Assembly (NCBI GenBank): GCA_027577415.1
Contig: JANBQS010000439.1
Coordinates: forward strand, 1-17,997
Direction: 5' to 3'
Source of the DNA: Coemansia sp. RSA 922
Lineage: Eukaryota > Kickxellomycota > Kickxellomycetes > Kickxellales > Kickxellaceae
DNA length: 17,997 nucleotides
A model generated the notes under the pieces. The model had not been told where the DNA came from and searched no databases. It worked only from the letters and a program-made list of their open reading frames with translations. Below, piece by piece: positions 1-8,367 of the stretch (the first letter of the stretch is position 1; each line of letters opens with the position of its first letter). The position numbers and the translations under genes were made by a program.

Positions 1-1503
1 CTGTTGCACCAGCTTGGATGGGATAAGGAGGCCAAGGAGGCGTTTTTGGCTTCGCGTAGCGCGACAATTAAGAACCGCACGCGGCAGCTTAAGCTTGAGG
101 GAAATACGCGGCTGTATATCCGCGAACTGGCCATCGTGTACTTTAGGCTGATCCGCAATACTTGTGAGTGGTACTCGGAGCTTTTCGCTGACCCGACGAT
201 GATCTCGGCGTTGATAGCATGGGTGCGGCAGGAAATGGCCGGGTACGCTGTGATTTTCCGTCGGCACGTATTCCACGAGATGCAAAAGTTCCAGGTCATC
301 GCCAGCTGCCTCAACCATACGCTGGCTGAAGTCGATATCCTGGGCCATGCTGGACTGGATCTCAAGTTTATGCTTGACCAAGAGTTCTTCCCCGATCTTA
401 CTGGCTGTATTCGCAGCTTCGAGGGCCGTTGCTTGGCGCTGTTGACAAAGGCAGTCACTGGGGACAATTTGTCGGTGGCTAGTAAGATCTCGACTGCTAG
501 CAATGAGAATGCCGCCCGCTTGTTTGGTCCTCAGATTCCTATCGTCGCCTCTGTCAGCAAGCTGGACGAGGTGTTGACTGACTTTGGCAATGAGCTGCGC
601 TTTATTGTGCGCGACTCGCTGTACGGCCAGGTCGTTGCCAGCGTGTTGTCGATTATCGAGGGCGTGCTCAAGCAGTTCCTGAATGTGCTGCGGAAGGGCA
701 GTAATACGTATGCGCAAGAGCTGGCTCTGCTGGTGAGCACGCAGGCGGTAGTCAGCTGGGTTGTTCCGCGGTCGGCTGCGCATCTTGATCGGATCTTTGG
801 TCGCACTGTCACGGATATTCATAACTTGGAGCAGCGCCTGGAGGCCTTTCCGTCTTCGCTACAAGACGTGTTTTGTCAGAAACACGCAGTGTCTATTTCG
901 CGCTCGTCGTTTGACTTTGTGACGGCAGAATTCCTTGACGAGCGCGAGGTCACTGACGACATGGCGCCCTCGTCGGCCATGGAGCAGCTGTTGCGCGGAT
1001 TGGGCGACATTGCGCGTGAGCTCGACCAGTGGCCATTGCCTAAGCGTGCTGTGTTGGGCGGTATCATCGATTGCATATTTGTGCAAATGATCGATCCCAG
1101 GAACTGGGAGATGACGGGCGGCGAGAAGCGAAAGTTTAGCCACTATGGCGTGCACTGTTTGGTGCTGGATATTCACTTTTTGCTCCGCGTGTGTGGCTCA
1201 TTGGTATCGAAGAGCACTAACAATATGGCTAACCGCGTTTGCGAAAAGGCCCTTAGGTCGTATTTTGCTTCTAACCCTGGAGCCGCGGCTGGTGGCGGCG
1301 CTAAGGAGATGATGAATAAGCTCTGGTATGATGCTCGTGTTCGCACGGCTATGCAGCGCCTGGGCTATAGCTTTCCTGACTTTGGACGTGGCTTTGAGCA
1401 TCGCTCGCAGCAGAGCTTCGAGAATGCCGCTCAGTCAGAGTCTGCTCCACACTCGGCTCGCGACAATACTGTGAGTCCTGTACCGTCTGTTACATCGCGG
1501 TAG
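1..1503 (+). CDS. EXO84: Exocyst complex component Exo84-like, C-terminal part (5' truncated by window edge)
   Basis: The reading frame is open from the first base (CTG TTG ...), with no credible start, so this is the C-terminal 500 residues of a larger protein. Exo84 is a subunit of the octameric exocyst, which tethers secretory vesicles to the plasma membrane. The visible sequence resembles the Exo84 helical C-terminal region: a segment near codons 14-35 (FLASRSATIKNRTRQLKLEG), then YIRELAIVYFRLIRNTCEWY at about 39-58, then a W-x-R/K-x-E helix and an LGHAGLDLKFMLDQEF segment typical of the family. The last 40 or so residues are Ser-rich, low in complexity and probably disordered. No intron is needed in this part. 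The missing N-terminus should hold the coiled coil and PH domain. The family call rests on remembered motif resemblance, not on a search. Confidence 0.78.
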   Translation: MLHQLGWDKEAKEAFLASRSATIKNRTRQLKLEGNTRLYIRELAIVYFRLIRNTCEWYSELFADPTMISALIAWVRQEMAGYAVIFRRHVFHEMQKFQVIASCLNHTLAEVDILGHAGLDLKFMLDQEFFPDLTGCIRSFEGRCLALLTKAVTGDNLSVASKISTASNENAARLFGPQIPIVASVSKLDEVLTDFGNELRFIVRDSLYGQVVASVLSIIEGVLKQFLNVLRKGSNTYAQELALLVSTQAVVSWVVPRSAAHLDRIFGRTVTDIHNLEQRLEAFPSSLQDVFCQKHAVSISRSSFDFVTAEFLDEREVTDDMAPSSAMEQLLRGLGDIARELDQWPLPKRAVLGGIIDCIFVQMIDPRNWEMTGGEKRKFSHYGVHCLVLDIHFLLRVCGSLVSKSTNNMANRVCEKALRSYFASNPGAAAGGGAKEMMNKLWYDARVRTAMQRLGYSFPDFGRGFEHRSQQSFENAAQSESAPHSARDNTVSPVPSVTSR

Positions 1504-1752
1504 AGCATGCGGCTCGGAGCCAAGAGCCATTGCTCGCGCCCATACAGGGCTCCAATACAATAGCCTCGTCATATCATGGTGGAGCATGCGGGATGATGCA
1601 GAGAGACTGTGTGCTCACGTGTCATGTATCTTGCCTTTTGGCGGGTTCAACCTCGTTGACACACTTCTTGCTTTATTTTGCACTTCTTTTAATTACAATA
1701 TTCTGTTATTTTCTTTACTCGCTGGTTCTTTGATACACGCCTTTCCGGAGTG

Positions 1753-3462
1753 ATGGCGTCTAATAGCAGACTGTCGCCGTTTCAGACGCTGCCACTGGTG
1801 GTTTGGAGACACATCGTTCGTCAAATACTCAGCAGCTTTGATGCCGAAGTCGACCAGCCCGATTATCGTATGCTGGCCTGGGCTATTATCCGCCAGCTGG
1901 AACTTGCAAGACTGGCAAGCGTGTGTGCGCAACTCCGACGAGTGCTAGTGGAGAACATGTACGCCAAGTGCGTGTTCATATTGGATTCCAGCGGAGAGCC
2001 GCTGAACCGCTTGGTGCATAACAAAACTCTGGTCGCCCGCTATGCCAAAACGCTGTACATTAAAATAGCTACAACGGAGCCGGTTGATCCTGGCACTATC
2101 ACGGCAAAGCTAGTTCAGTTGCTTCCTACAGAGCTGCCTTTGCTGCAAAGCATTGTCCTCGAGGCGACGGCTCCTATATCTCCTAACGCAGGTAATGATT
2201 TTGGTGCTATTCCTAGTGTCGTGCGGATGCCAAAGCTAGTAGACATTCATGCAATCAGCCAGTTTATGAATAGGCGATCTGCTAGGGCACTAACCCCTGC
2301 GGTATTCGCCATTGCGCACGGCTTGGTGAGGATGAGCGGAGCGTTGCTGAGCAATCTGATGCCAGACAACAGCTGGAGAGGTATTGAGTCGCAGGATGTA
2401 GTGGCGCCGCTGTGGGTCAGCATGCCGCCGTCGCTTGAACCATACTCACATGGAGGCAATATTACCGTATTGCGATTCAGTGACTTTGATACCCTAGAGG
2501 GCGGGGTTGAGCTGGTGCGAGCCGTCCAAGCAACACTGTTGCGCCTGACCTTTATGAGATGCGGCTACAACCAACTCGAGACTCTGTTGTATTTGGCGAA
2601 TGGCGAGCCTGTGCGCTATCCGAATCTACATACCATCCGTGGTGCCTTGAGCAGAGTCGGCGAGAGCAGACCCTTTGATGTTCCTGAGGGTGCCTTTCCT
2701 AAACTAATGTATCTGTATGAGGCAGTTGGATACGCGTGGCAGCGCAGCAGGGGCGTGGTATCTCACTTGCTGTTCAACAAACTATCAGAGATCGTGTTGC
2801 CGAGGCTACGGGCCATTCGCCTGAGAACATCAAGGAACATGTCTTTGAATCGCGCGCATTTGCCTGCCTTGAAACATGTCACTTATTATACTCGGGCTCA
2901 AGTACCGGAGAGTCTAAGTGGCGAGCAGGTAAGCAACCAGCTGCATAACTTATTGCGACTCCCGAATCTCTTGTATCTGCGATATTATGACCAGGTGCCA
3001 GCTGCGTGCTTGCTACAAAGCGTAGACGTGCGGTGTCACAACCTCAGGTATCTGGATGTCGGGCTGATTACAATTTCATACGACAACGTTGAGTGTATCT
3101 TGGCTGCCCTGCCTCGTCTCTGCTCGTTTACATTGGCGATTATCAATCAGTGGTCAGCGATTCAGCCAATGACACACCAGCCGCAGAGCGTGCCGCTAAG
3201 TGTCTCTGTCCAGCGCCTGGGGATCTATGCTGCCGGTGCTCACCCAGACCCTGACTATGACTATGACCTTGGTACCGAAGCTCCGTTAGAGATGATTCTG
3301 TCGCGGCTGCCCATGCTACGGAAGCTTTACTTGCAGGATAATGTGGATGCTACGCGCAGGTTTTTAGACTCGATGAAGAATGAGCGGCGGTTCGCCTGGT
3401 CGCAGGATGTTGCAGACCAAGTCGACGTTAAACAGATGGACTTGTTTGGGCGCGCCAGTTGA
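1753..3462 (+). CDS. F-box/LRR-like protein, 569 aa
   Basis: The first ATG of the frame is at 1753, with G at -3 and G at +4; the codon before it is GTG. The N-terminus (SPFQTLPLVVWRHIVRQIL, residues about 7-25) has the shape of an F-box-like helix: a Leu-Pro, a hydrophobic helix, then a second helix around residues 50-70 (LARLASVCAQLRRVLVENMY). The rest has irregular leucine-rich segments of the LxxLxxLxL kind, for example LPALKHVTYY, LPNLLYLRYY (near 404), CHNLRYLDVG, LPRLCSFTLA and LPMLRKLYLQD (near 519). This is the architecture of substrate receptors of SCF ubiquitin ligases, so a role in ubiquitylation is plausible, but the F-box is weak and the partner unknown. Large lineage-specific families of such proteins occur in early-diverging fungi. 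No signal peptide or membrane segment is visible. A generic LRR or armadillo-like protein is the alternative. Confidence 0.6.
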   Translation: MASNSRLSPFQTLPLVVWRHIVRQILSSFDAEVDQPDYRMLAWAIIRQLELARLASVCAQLRRVLVENMYAKCVFILDSSGEPLNRLVHNKTLVARYAKTLYIKIATTEPVDPGTITAKLVQLLPTELPLLQSIVLEATAPISPNAGNDFGAIPSVVRMPKLVDIHAISQFMNRRSARALTPAVFAIAHGLVRMSGALLSNLMPDNSWRGIESQDVVAPLWVSMPPSLEPYSHGGNITVLRFSDFDTLEGGVELVRAVQATLLRLTFMRCGYNQLETLLYLANGEPVRYPNLHTIRGALSRVGESRPFDVPEGAFPKLMYLYEAVGYAWQRSRGVVSHLLFNKLSEIVLPRLRAIRLRTSRNMSLNRAHLPALKHVTYYTRAQVPESLSGEQVSNQLHNLLRLPNLLYLRYYDQVPAACLLQSVDVRCHNLRYLDVGLITISYDNVECILAALPRLCSFTLAIINQWSAIQPMTHQPQSVPLSVSVQRLGIYAAGAHPDPDYDYDLGTEAPLEMILSRLPMLRKLYLQDNVDATRRFLDSMKNERRFAWSQDVADQVDVKQMDLFGRAS

Positions 3463-3701
3463 TGTAGTCTGGAAGTGATCGACAGATGTCGATTATCCGC
3501 AAGTGTCAATCTCTATGCGAATTGGTACTAGTAATTTTTTACAAAAAAGATCCGCAGCAAGCGTTGAGACCTGGCAGGCACGTTAGGATAGCTTAAAAAG
3601 ACATGCGATGGGTGTGCCCCATCTCTTTCTCCTTTTTTCGTCCTGCTTACATTAAATCTCTTTACGACCAACTTTTTTATTTGCTGTTATTTTTTAGCGC
3701 A

Positions 3702-5423
3702 ATGGACGAGCTCCGCCGCTCTGCTATTACCATTTCTCCTTCCGCGACTCTGGAGGAGCGCATCAAGGACCTTTTCCCACCTTGCGCCATATTCCACTGC
3801 GAGCCTGAACCAATGAACACTCTCTCCGAAAGGCGTATGCGTCAGATGAGCAGAGACATACGCACCGAGCCTGACTGGATCGAGACGCTTAATGACGCAG
3901 AGACTCGCGCCAGCTGGGCCGCCCAGGCCAAAGCTCAAGAGCTGACTGATGTCGAGTTTGAATACGTGCTGGATGAGCTGACGTATTACTCGTCGCTTCA
4001 CTTGCCAGACGGCAGTGCCAAGCTCAGCGCGGCAGACAGCGTGTGGTTCTCGGATACGCTTATTGACGCCGAGACTATAAACGAGCTCAAGGACTATGCA
4101 GCTATTCTTGAGGGCGTGCCAGACCGTCAGAAAGACTGGTACCCCGAAGGCCAGTCCCGCGTGCTCAATCTGATTGACCCATCGCTGTATCCACTGATCT
4201 ATAGTCGTTCGTGGCTGTGTCGCCAGGCTAGTACGTCGCCACAGGCTGCTCTTACTCTAAATGCGGCGAGAGAGTTTCCAGGATCGCTTGCGAAGTGGCG
4301 CCAGGCTCTAGGCGGTACAGAGGACAGCGGGTCGGGCTACTATATTCCGACCTTTAGGGGCTGTCTCGAAACATGTTATTCGGAGAAGTTCTGCTGGCTG
4401 CCGTCTGAGTTTCGCGTTGACGATAATGGCACTGTCACTATCGAGTCTTACATCAACAACCTGCACCCTGTCAAGCACGCAACGCTCTACTCGATTATCG
4501 CCAGTGTGTTCTCAAAGTTCCTCCCATTGCTGGAGCAGGTAGTCACTGATCTCGTGTATCCGCGCCAGCCACGAGTTAAACCTGATGCGTCCAAATACTA
4601 CAAGAGCGATGAGCCTAAGCCCGACAAATACAGCAATGACTGCGCTCGGTGGAAAGAGGAAGCAGAGTTTGTGCCCCCGCAGCCTGAGCCGTTTGTTAAG
4701 CCTGCGCGCCCCGTTAACCCTTGCAGTATTCGTGGTCGGCGTCTACAGACTATAGTCAAAATGTCTAACGTCGAGCTAACTGTAGAGAACCCCGAGTACA
4801 GTGATAAGGTCTGGAGGCTGGCGGGTTTGGCCAACGAGCGCACTATTGCTACCTGCGTATACTTTTACGATGTGGCAAATATTTCTTCAGGTAGTTTGCA
4901 GTTCCGCGAGGCCCTTAGCTACTGGGATTTCGAGGCAGATGACTGTCATGACAATCCTTCGATGGTCAAGGTATACGGGTTGAATGCAGATTTAGTTGAC
5001 GATGAGTACTACTTGACGCAAGAGGTTGGTAGTGTCGGTATCAAAGATGGACGGTGCCTAGTGTTTCCCAGTACCTATCAGCACTTGATGTCAGAGCTTA
5101 GGCTGGAGGACTTGACCAAGCCCGGACATTGCAAGATGCTTACTTTTTACGTCGTGGATCCGAGTACGCGCATTCCGTCGACTGAGATTGTGCCACCACA
5201 GCAGCAAGATTGGTGGATGGAGGACGTATTGTTGTCTGAGCCGCTCGGCAGTTTGCCTCATCTAATCATAGACCGCATCATGAACAGGATCGACTACCCA
5301 ATTGCTTTGAAAGAGGCCAAGAATATCCGCCAGGATATGACGACTCAATACGAGCACCTTGTTGACGATATCTCATATCATAATTTCGAAACGAATTTCG
5401 ATCCTGTTGGTACACTGTATTAA
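3702..5423 (+). CDS. DUF4246 family protein, 573 aa, probable pseudo-enzyme
   Basis: DUF4246 proteins are fungal proteins of unproven function whose C-terminal half looks like a 2-oxoglutarate/Fe(II) oxygenase-type fold. Family hallmarks seen here are YINNLHPVKHATLYSIIASV followed by FLPLLEQVVTDLVYPR, then QTIVKMSNVELTVENPEY, ATCVYFYDVANISSGSLQFR, a G-x-CLVFPSTYQH segment, and a C-terminal KPGHCKMLTFYVVDP ... STEIVPPQQQDWW. In family members I recall, the stretch after the PEY motif reads WHVEG; here it is WRLAG (R372, L373, A374), so the H-x-E pair is gone. The later His is kept (H461), while the usual GHRK reads GHCK (C477). The start at 3702 (GCGCAATGG) is preferred because the family-like sequence follows it. 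An upstream in-frame ATG at 3603 would add 33 hydrophobic residues coded by T-rich, UTR-like DNA. Family membership is firm; loss of activity is inferred. Confidence 0.82.
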   Translation: MDELRRSAITISPSATLEERIKDLFPPCAIFHCEPEPMNTLSERRMRQMSRDIRTEPDWIETLNDAETRASWAAQAKAQELTDVEFEYVLDELTYYSSLHLPDGSAKLSAADSVWFSDTLIDAETINELKDYAAILEGVPDRQKDWYPEGQSRVLNLIDPSLYPLIYSRSWLCRQASTSPQAALTLNAAREFPGSLAKWRQALGGTEDSGSGYYIPTFRGCLETCYSEKFCWLPSEFRVDDNGTVTIESYINNLHPVKHATLYSIIASVFSKFLPLLEQVVTDLVYPRQPRVKPDASKYYKSDEPKPDKYSNDCARWKEEAEFVPPQPEPFVKPARPVNPCSIRGRRLQTIVKMSNVELTVENPEYSDKVWRLAGLANERTIATCVYFYDVANISSGSLQFREALSYWDFEADDCHDNPSMVKVYGLNADLVDDEYYLTQEVGSVGIKDGRCLVFPSTYQHLMSELRLEDLTKPGHCKMLTFYVVDPSTRIPSTEIVPPQQQDWWMEDVLLSEPLGSLPHLIIDRIMNRIDYPIALKEAKNIRQDMTTQYEHLVDDISYHNFETNFDPVGTLY

Positions 5424-5488
5424 TGCAGTTGGGGGTGTTTTTTTAGAACTTTGTTATACTCTCGGGTATTGCCTATTGTCTATAGCTA

Positions 5489-5494
5489 AATAAA
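5489..5494 (+). promoter_or_regulatory. Candidate polyadenylation signal of the DUF4246 gene
   Basis: AATAAA lies 66 nt after the stop codon at 5421-5423, in an AT-rich stretch, before the convergent small gene ends at 5613. It is a plausible 3'-end signal but unproven. Confidence 0.4.
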
Positions 5495-5612
5495 CTATTT
5501 TAGTGATGCCAGTAAGCATGCTCTGATAAGCAGTGCCAGGCACAAAGAGGCAAAACCTACCAGAGAGAGATGGATCTACATGTCCAATCTCAGTTATTAG
5601 TGGTGACTCAGC

Positions 5613-6005
5613 CTATACACTCAGAAGAAACCACGTAGCTAGGTTGGTGAATCTACTCAGTTCATCATGAGTTTGATTATCACAGCATAGTTTGCAATCT
5701 GTGAGTTGGGTACGGGCTTCTTTTAAGTATTCCAATGCATTATTATCACTAATTTGTTTACGCACTCCCTCTTCAAAGTAAAGAACTATTATGTCATTAT
5801 CCTGGACTCTACTGCCAAGATCAGAACGTCTAGAGCTTATATCAACCAGAGCAACAGTGACTGCTTCACCCGAATACTCAACATCCTTTAGTTTATTTAA
5901 TGCAACAGTATTATACGACGATATGATATAGGCATGTTTGTTGCCATCAATAAATTTAGAAATTTCCTTGCAGCGGTTAGGTTCCATAATAGTAGCTTTA
6001 ACCAT
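5613..6005 (-). CDS. Small hypothetical protein A, 130 aa (paralogue of 7470-7835)
   Basis: I do not recognise this protein by name. The start at 6005 is chosen for three reasons: the ATG has A at -3 and G at +4, it sits about 100 nt downstream of a TATA box, and from this Met the protein aligns without gaps for 47 residues to the product at 7470-7835 (19 identities by eye), ending in ALNKLK-VEYSGE. The order of segments (hydrophobic strand AYIISSY, helix ALNKL, strand VTVALVDIS, strand IIVLYFEEGV, helix ALEYLKEARTQL) resembles a thioredoxin-like fold, but no CxxC stands where the active site would be. Near the C-terminus there is a CKLCC cluster and a hydrophobic tail (ATWFLLSV). No signal peptide is visible. 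It converges on the DUF4246 gene. The coding call rests on the paralogue; expression is unknown. Confidence 0.6.
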   Translation of the reverse strand: MVKATIMEPNRCKEISKFIDGNKHAYIISSYNTVALNKLKDVEYSGEAVTVALVDISSRRSDLGSRVQDNDIIVLYFEEGVRKQISDNNALEYLKEARTQLTDCKLCCDNQTHDELSRFTNLATWFLLSV

Positions 6006-6104
6006 GGTATAGAAGTTTACAGAAATAAGTGTCCAAAAACAAGTGGAGAGTAGTGGATGTGATGAAGAAATGTTTGTTGGAGAAAAAATAGCAGGAAGGG
6101 TGCT

Positions 6105-6113
6105 CTTTTTATA
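6105..6113 (-). promoter_or_regulatory. TATA box of small gene A
   Basis: On the minus strand this reads TATAAAAAG, inside CTGGTATAAAAAGAGCACC. It lies about 100 nt upstream of the ATG at 6005. The same element with the same flanks stands 103 nt upstream of the paralogue's ATG at 7835, so position and sequence have been kept. Confidence 0.7.
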
Positions 6114-6625
6114 CCAGGTGAGCTCAAGCAAGCCCTCCAGCAATTCAGTTTGAAAATGCGAATGATTGGGAGGAGGGGCAATCAGAGAGCAAGACTTGAA
6201 AAACTGACGTCATGCTTTCAAGGTATTCCTGCTTGTAAATGCAGTTTGCCATAAAGAAGAAGAAAGAGAATTGTTGCATAGTGTGAAAGCTGTCAAAGCA
6301 AGCAAATGTTCTTTGGCGCTCTTTCTTTAAAGAGGCAATACGTCATTTGGACAGCTGAGCAAAACCCTTTCCTACAAGATGATTGGATAGAGGGAGTTTC
6401 AATCTATTGTAGACTTTGCCAACCGCAGCCAAAGCAGCCAAAAATTGCTGTTTCAACACAAGTTGGCAACCAGGGGCGGGGATTGTTGGGGGTAGGCAAA
6501 AGCCCCAAAGGGCTATTTTTTTCCTTTGAAAATGCCAAAGACAGAAAAGAACCCCCTTTTTGGTAGAGGGCCAAAGCCTTGCCTCAGGCTCAACGATTGC
6601 CAGCGGAATTGGCATTGAAACCACC

Positions 6626-7469
6626 TTTGGCGTAGCATTGCCTTCTCCTCAATAGTCTAACGTGCAAACAGAAATCCCAATGTAGGAATCTCACAGCTCA
6701 GCTAAGTGTTTACTGTACCCCTATGAAAACAACTATGTAAGAGTGTCTTCTGCTCTAAGCATTGTCTAATTTCTAAACTAATGTATATTATGATGTTATT
6801 TATTAATGTGAATAAGAAAAGCTAACCTTTAAAGAGTTTAGGAAAAATCTTATATAGAACGACTGCAGCGAGTGTACTAACATGAGTCGATACACCAGAT
6901 AGTGAGGATTAGACATATATGCGCAAATGTGCCTAGCTCTTATAATGGTAAGCCAATGGTGTGGTAAGTGTCCACCAATTGTTTTCCCTCCAATATCCGA
7001 TAATAGCACATAAAAATAAGCAGGGCGTAAAGAAGGAAAAATACTTGTGTGTAAATAAAGAATAATGACCTAGATATCGTGGAACGGGCATTGTGCACTA
7101 CTTCATTGACCTAGCTGCTAGCCTACCACAATATTCTATGTTAGTACTTTTTCGTGTACTTGTAGTTTTAGAATATAATAATAAAAGTTTCACAAAAATT
7201 CGCTAGAGAAAACTCTACCACATAATTTCTTATTGGTCTTATCTTTCGTCATCTTTTTTTGTTATGGCGCAACCTTTTAGCGCAAGTTTATTAACTGAAA
7301 AATAGCTAGTGAAAGTCAGATGTAAGTCCTACGATGCGACCGCGGAATCCCGTGAACGTTGCCTTGTGCCCCTAAAAGAGCTCCAAGAGCCTTTATCTTT
7401 CGTCGTCTGTGCGCTCATGGTTTGTTCTTGATTTGTTGGTCGTATCAACGAATTAGCTATTGTTGGCGT
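6626..7469. other. AT-rich stretch between the two duplicated units; no gene recognised
   Basis: About 840 bp, clearly richer in A and T than the flanking genes. Open frames here are short, with no family-like sequence and no similarity to the neighbouring small proteins. I see no tRNA, no long terminal or inverted repeat and no transposase. A short TTATCTTTCGTC motif occurs twice (near 7239 and 7391). It probably holds the 3' end of the gene at 7470-7835 plus decayed spacer. Confidence 0.5.
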
Positions 7470-7835
7470 TTAATCGATCACTATTCTATTTTTTGGCAAG
7501 TGCTCAGCTGCATTACCCAGATATATCTTAAATTCGCTATCTTCATTATCTTCAACATCTCTAGCTACTCCGTTTACATAACTATCAAAAAATATATAAT
7601 GATTTTTAAATGTACTTTCGTCCTCAGGATTAAGATTGTCAAAGCGTCCATATGGAATGACATTTAAATCAACCAGCCCTATTTGGAATTTCTTTTCACC
7701 TGAATATTCAACAAGACGTAGCTTGTTTAGTGCCTCAGCGTCATAGGAAAACGCTACATAGACTCTTTCAGCACTACGGATAAACCTGTCATATTCTTCT
7801 TTGTCTTTAAACAACTTGGTTGTAATGGAGTCCAT
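7470..7835 (-). CDS. Small hypothetical protein B, 121 aa (paralogue of 5613-6005)
   Basis: I do not recognise this protein by name. The ATG at 7835 starts it: it matches the start of the paralogue and lies 103 nt below a TATA box. The first 47 residues align without gaps to protein A, most strongly over ALNKL--VEYSGE, and the two then diverge. Predicted segments are VYVAFSYD (strand), EALNKLRLVEY (helix), FQIGLVDLNV (strand), HYIFFDSYVNGVARD (strand) and an acidic stretch (DVEDNEDSEF) before a final helix. This again recalls a thioredoxin-like fold lacking CxxC; B has no cysteine at all after the start chosen here, and the fold is a guess. It is acidic and soluble-looking, with no signal peptide. 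It ends nine residues shorter than A and lacks A's CKLCC tail. The coding call is supported mainly by the A/B alignment stopping at the same Met. Confidence 0.6.
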   Translation of the reverse strand: MDSITTKLFKDKEEYDRFIRSAERVYVAFSYDAEALNKLRLVEYSGEKKFQIGLVDLNVIPYGRFDNLNPEDESTFKNHYIFFDSYVNGVARDVEDNEDSEFKIYLGNAAEHLPKNRIVID

Positions 7836-7937
7836 TGAATAGCAGTGTACAGAAATTGGTGCCAAAATCAAGTGGAGAGTATTGTGTGTGATGGAGGAAT
7901 AATTGCAGGAAAAGAAAAGAGGAGCAGATGGGGTGCT

Positions 7938-7946
7938 CTTTTTATA
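7938..7946 (-). promoter_or_regulatory. TATA box of small gene B
   Basis: The minus strand reads TATAAAAAG within CTGGTATAAAAAGAGCACC, the same core as at 6105-6113, 103 nt upstream of the ATG at 7835. Flanking bases on both sides are also nearly identical to those of gene A. Confidence 0.7.
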
Positions 7947-8091
7947 CCAGGCGAGCTCAAGCCAGCCCTCCAAAAATTCGGCTTGAAAATGTAAATGATT
8001 GGGAGTAGGACAGGTAATCGGAAAACTAAGCTTGAGAAATTGACAACATGCTTTCAACATATTTGCACTTGGAATTACCGTTTGCTCTCAA

Positions 8092-8367
8092 GCTGTCAAA
8101 GGAGGCAAAGATTCTTTGGCACCCTTTCCTCAAAGAAGCAACTGTTATTATGACAGTTGATTGAACCTTTTCTTACAAGATGATTGCATAGAGGGTGTAA
8201 TGCTGACAAATCTGTTGGAACACATGAAAGCTGCCAAAGCAATCAAAAGTTCTTTGGTTCTCTCCTTCAAAGAAGCGATACGTTATTATGACAGTTGATT
8301 GAACCCTTTCTTACAAGATGATTGCATTGAGGGTGTAATGCCGACAAATCTGTTGGGACGTACTGAG
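8092..8367. repeat. Tandem duplication, two 138-bp units, upstream of small gene B
   Basis: Unit 1 is 8092-8229 and unit 2 is 8230-8367. Their right halves are almost identical: 8144-8218 against 8282-8356 differ at only about three positions (shared GTTATTATGACAGTTGATTG, CTTACAAGATGATTGCAT, GAGGGTGTAATGC). The left halves are less alike (GCTGNCAAAG, then TTCTTTGG, then AAAGAAGC). Copy A of the larger duplication has only one such unit, starting near 6289 and more diverged, so the tandem event is younger than the A/B duplication. Confidence 0.85.

Larger units (their letters stand above)
5613..6625 (-). repeat. Segmental duplication, copy A (gene plus about 620 bp of 5' flank)
   Basis: This unit matches 7470-8590 in the same orientation: coding region, 5' UTR, TATA region and a long upstream block. 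Shared landmarks in + coordinates are the GTGCTCTTTTTATACCAG core, GAGCTCAAGC, AGCCCTCCA, AATGATTGGGAG, then CAAGATGATTG, GCAGCCAAAGCAGCCAAAAA, TTGCTGTTTCA, GGCAAAAGCCC, and finally GGCCAAAG ... CTCAACGA near 6570-6597. Similarity fades after about 6620. The outer limits are estimates by eye. Confidence 0.75.

Noticed and set aside
1644..1652. GGTTCAACC word resembling a tRNA B box
   Set aside because: No matching A box, acceptor stem or anticodon arm around it. No tRNA or rRNA was found in the window.
6006..6143. Upstream extension of small gene A (and the matching 7836-8060 extension of B) as coding sequence, with a shared LEG-LEL-WYKKST peptide
   Set aside because: The shared peptide is only the translation of the conserved TATA box and its flanks (TGGTATAAAAAGAGCACC). 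Extensions begin at TTG or differ between copies, and the ungapped protein alignment starts at the chosen ATGs.
6306..6624. Short frames on both strands in the upstream block of copy A, and the minus-strand frame at 8286-8534 in copy B
   Set aside because: Frames are not kept between the two copies apart from short words (VLKQQ, KGF-QLS) and have no family resemblance, so they look like chance frames in conserved non-coding DNA.
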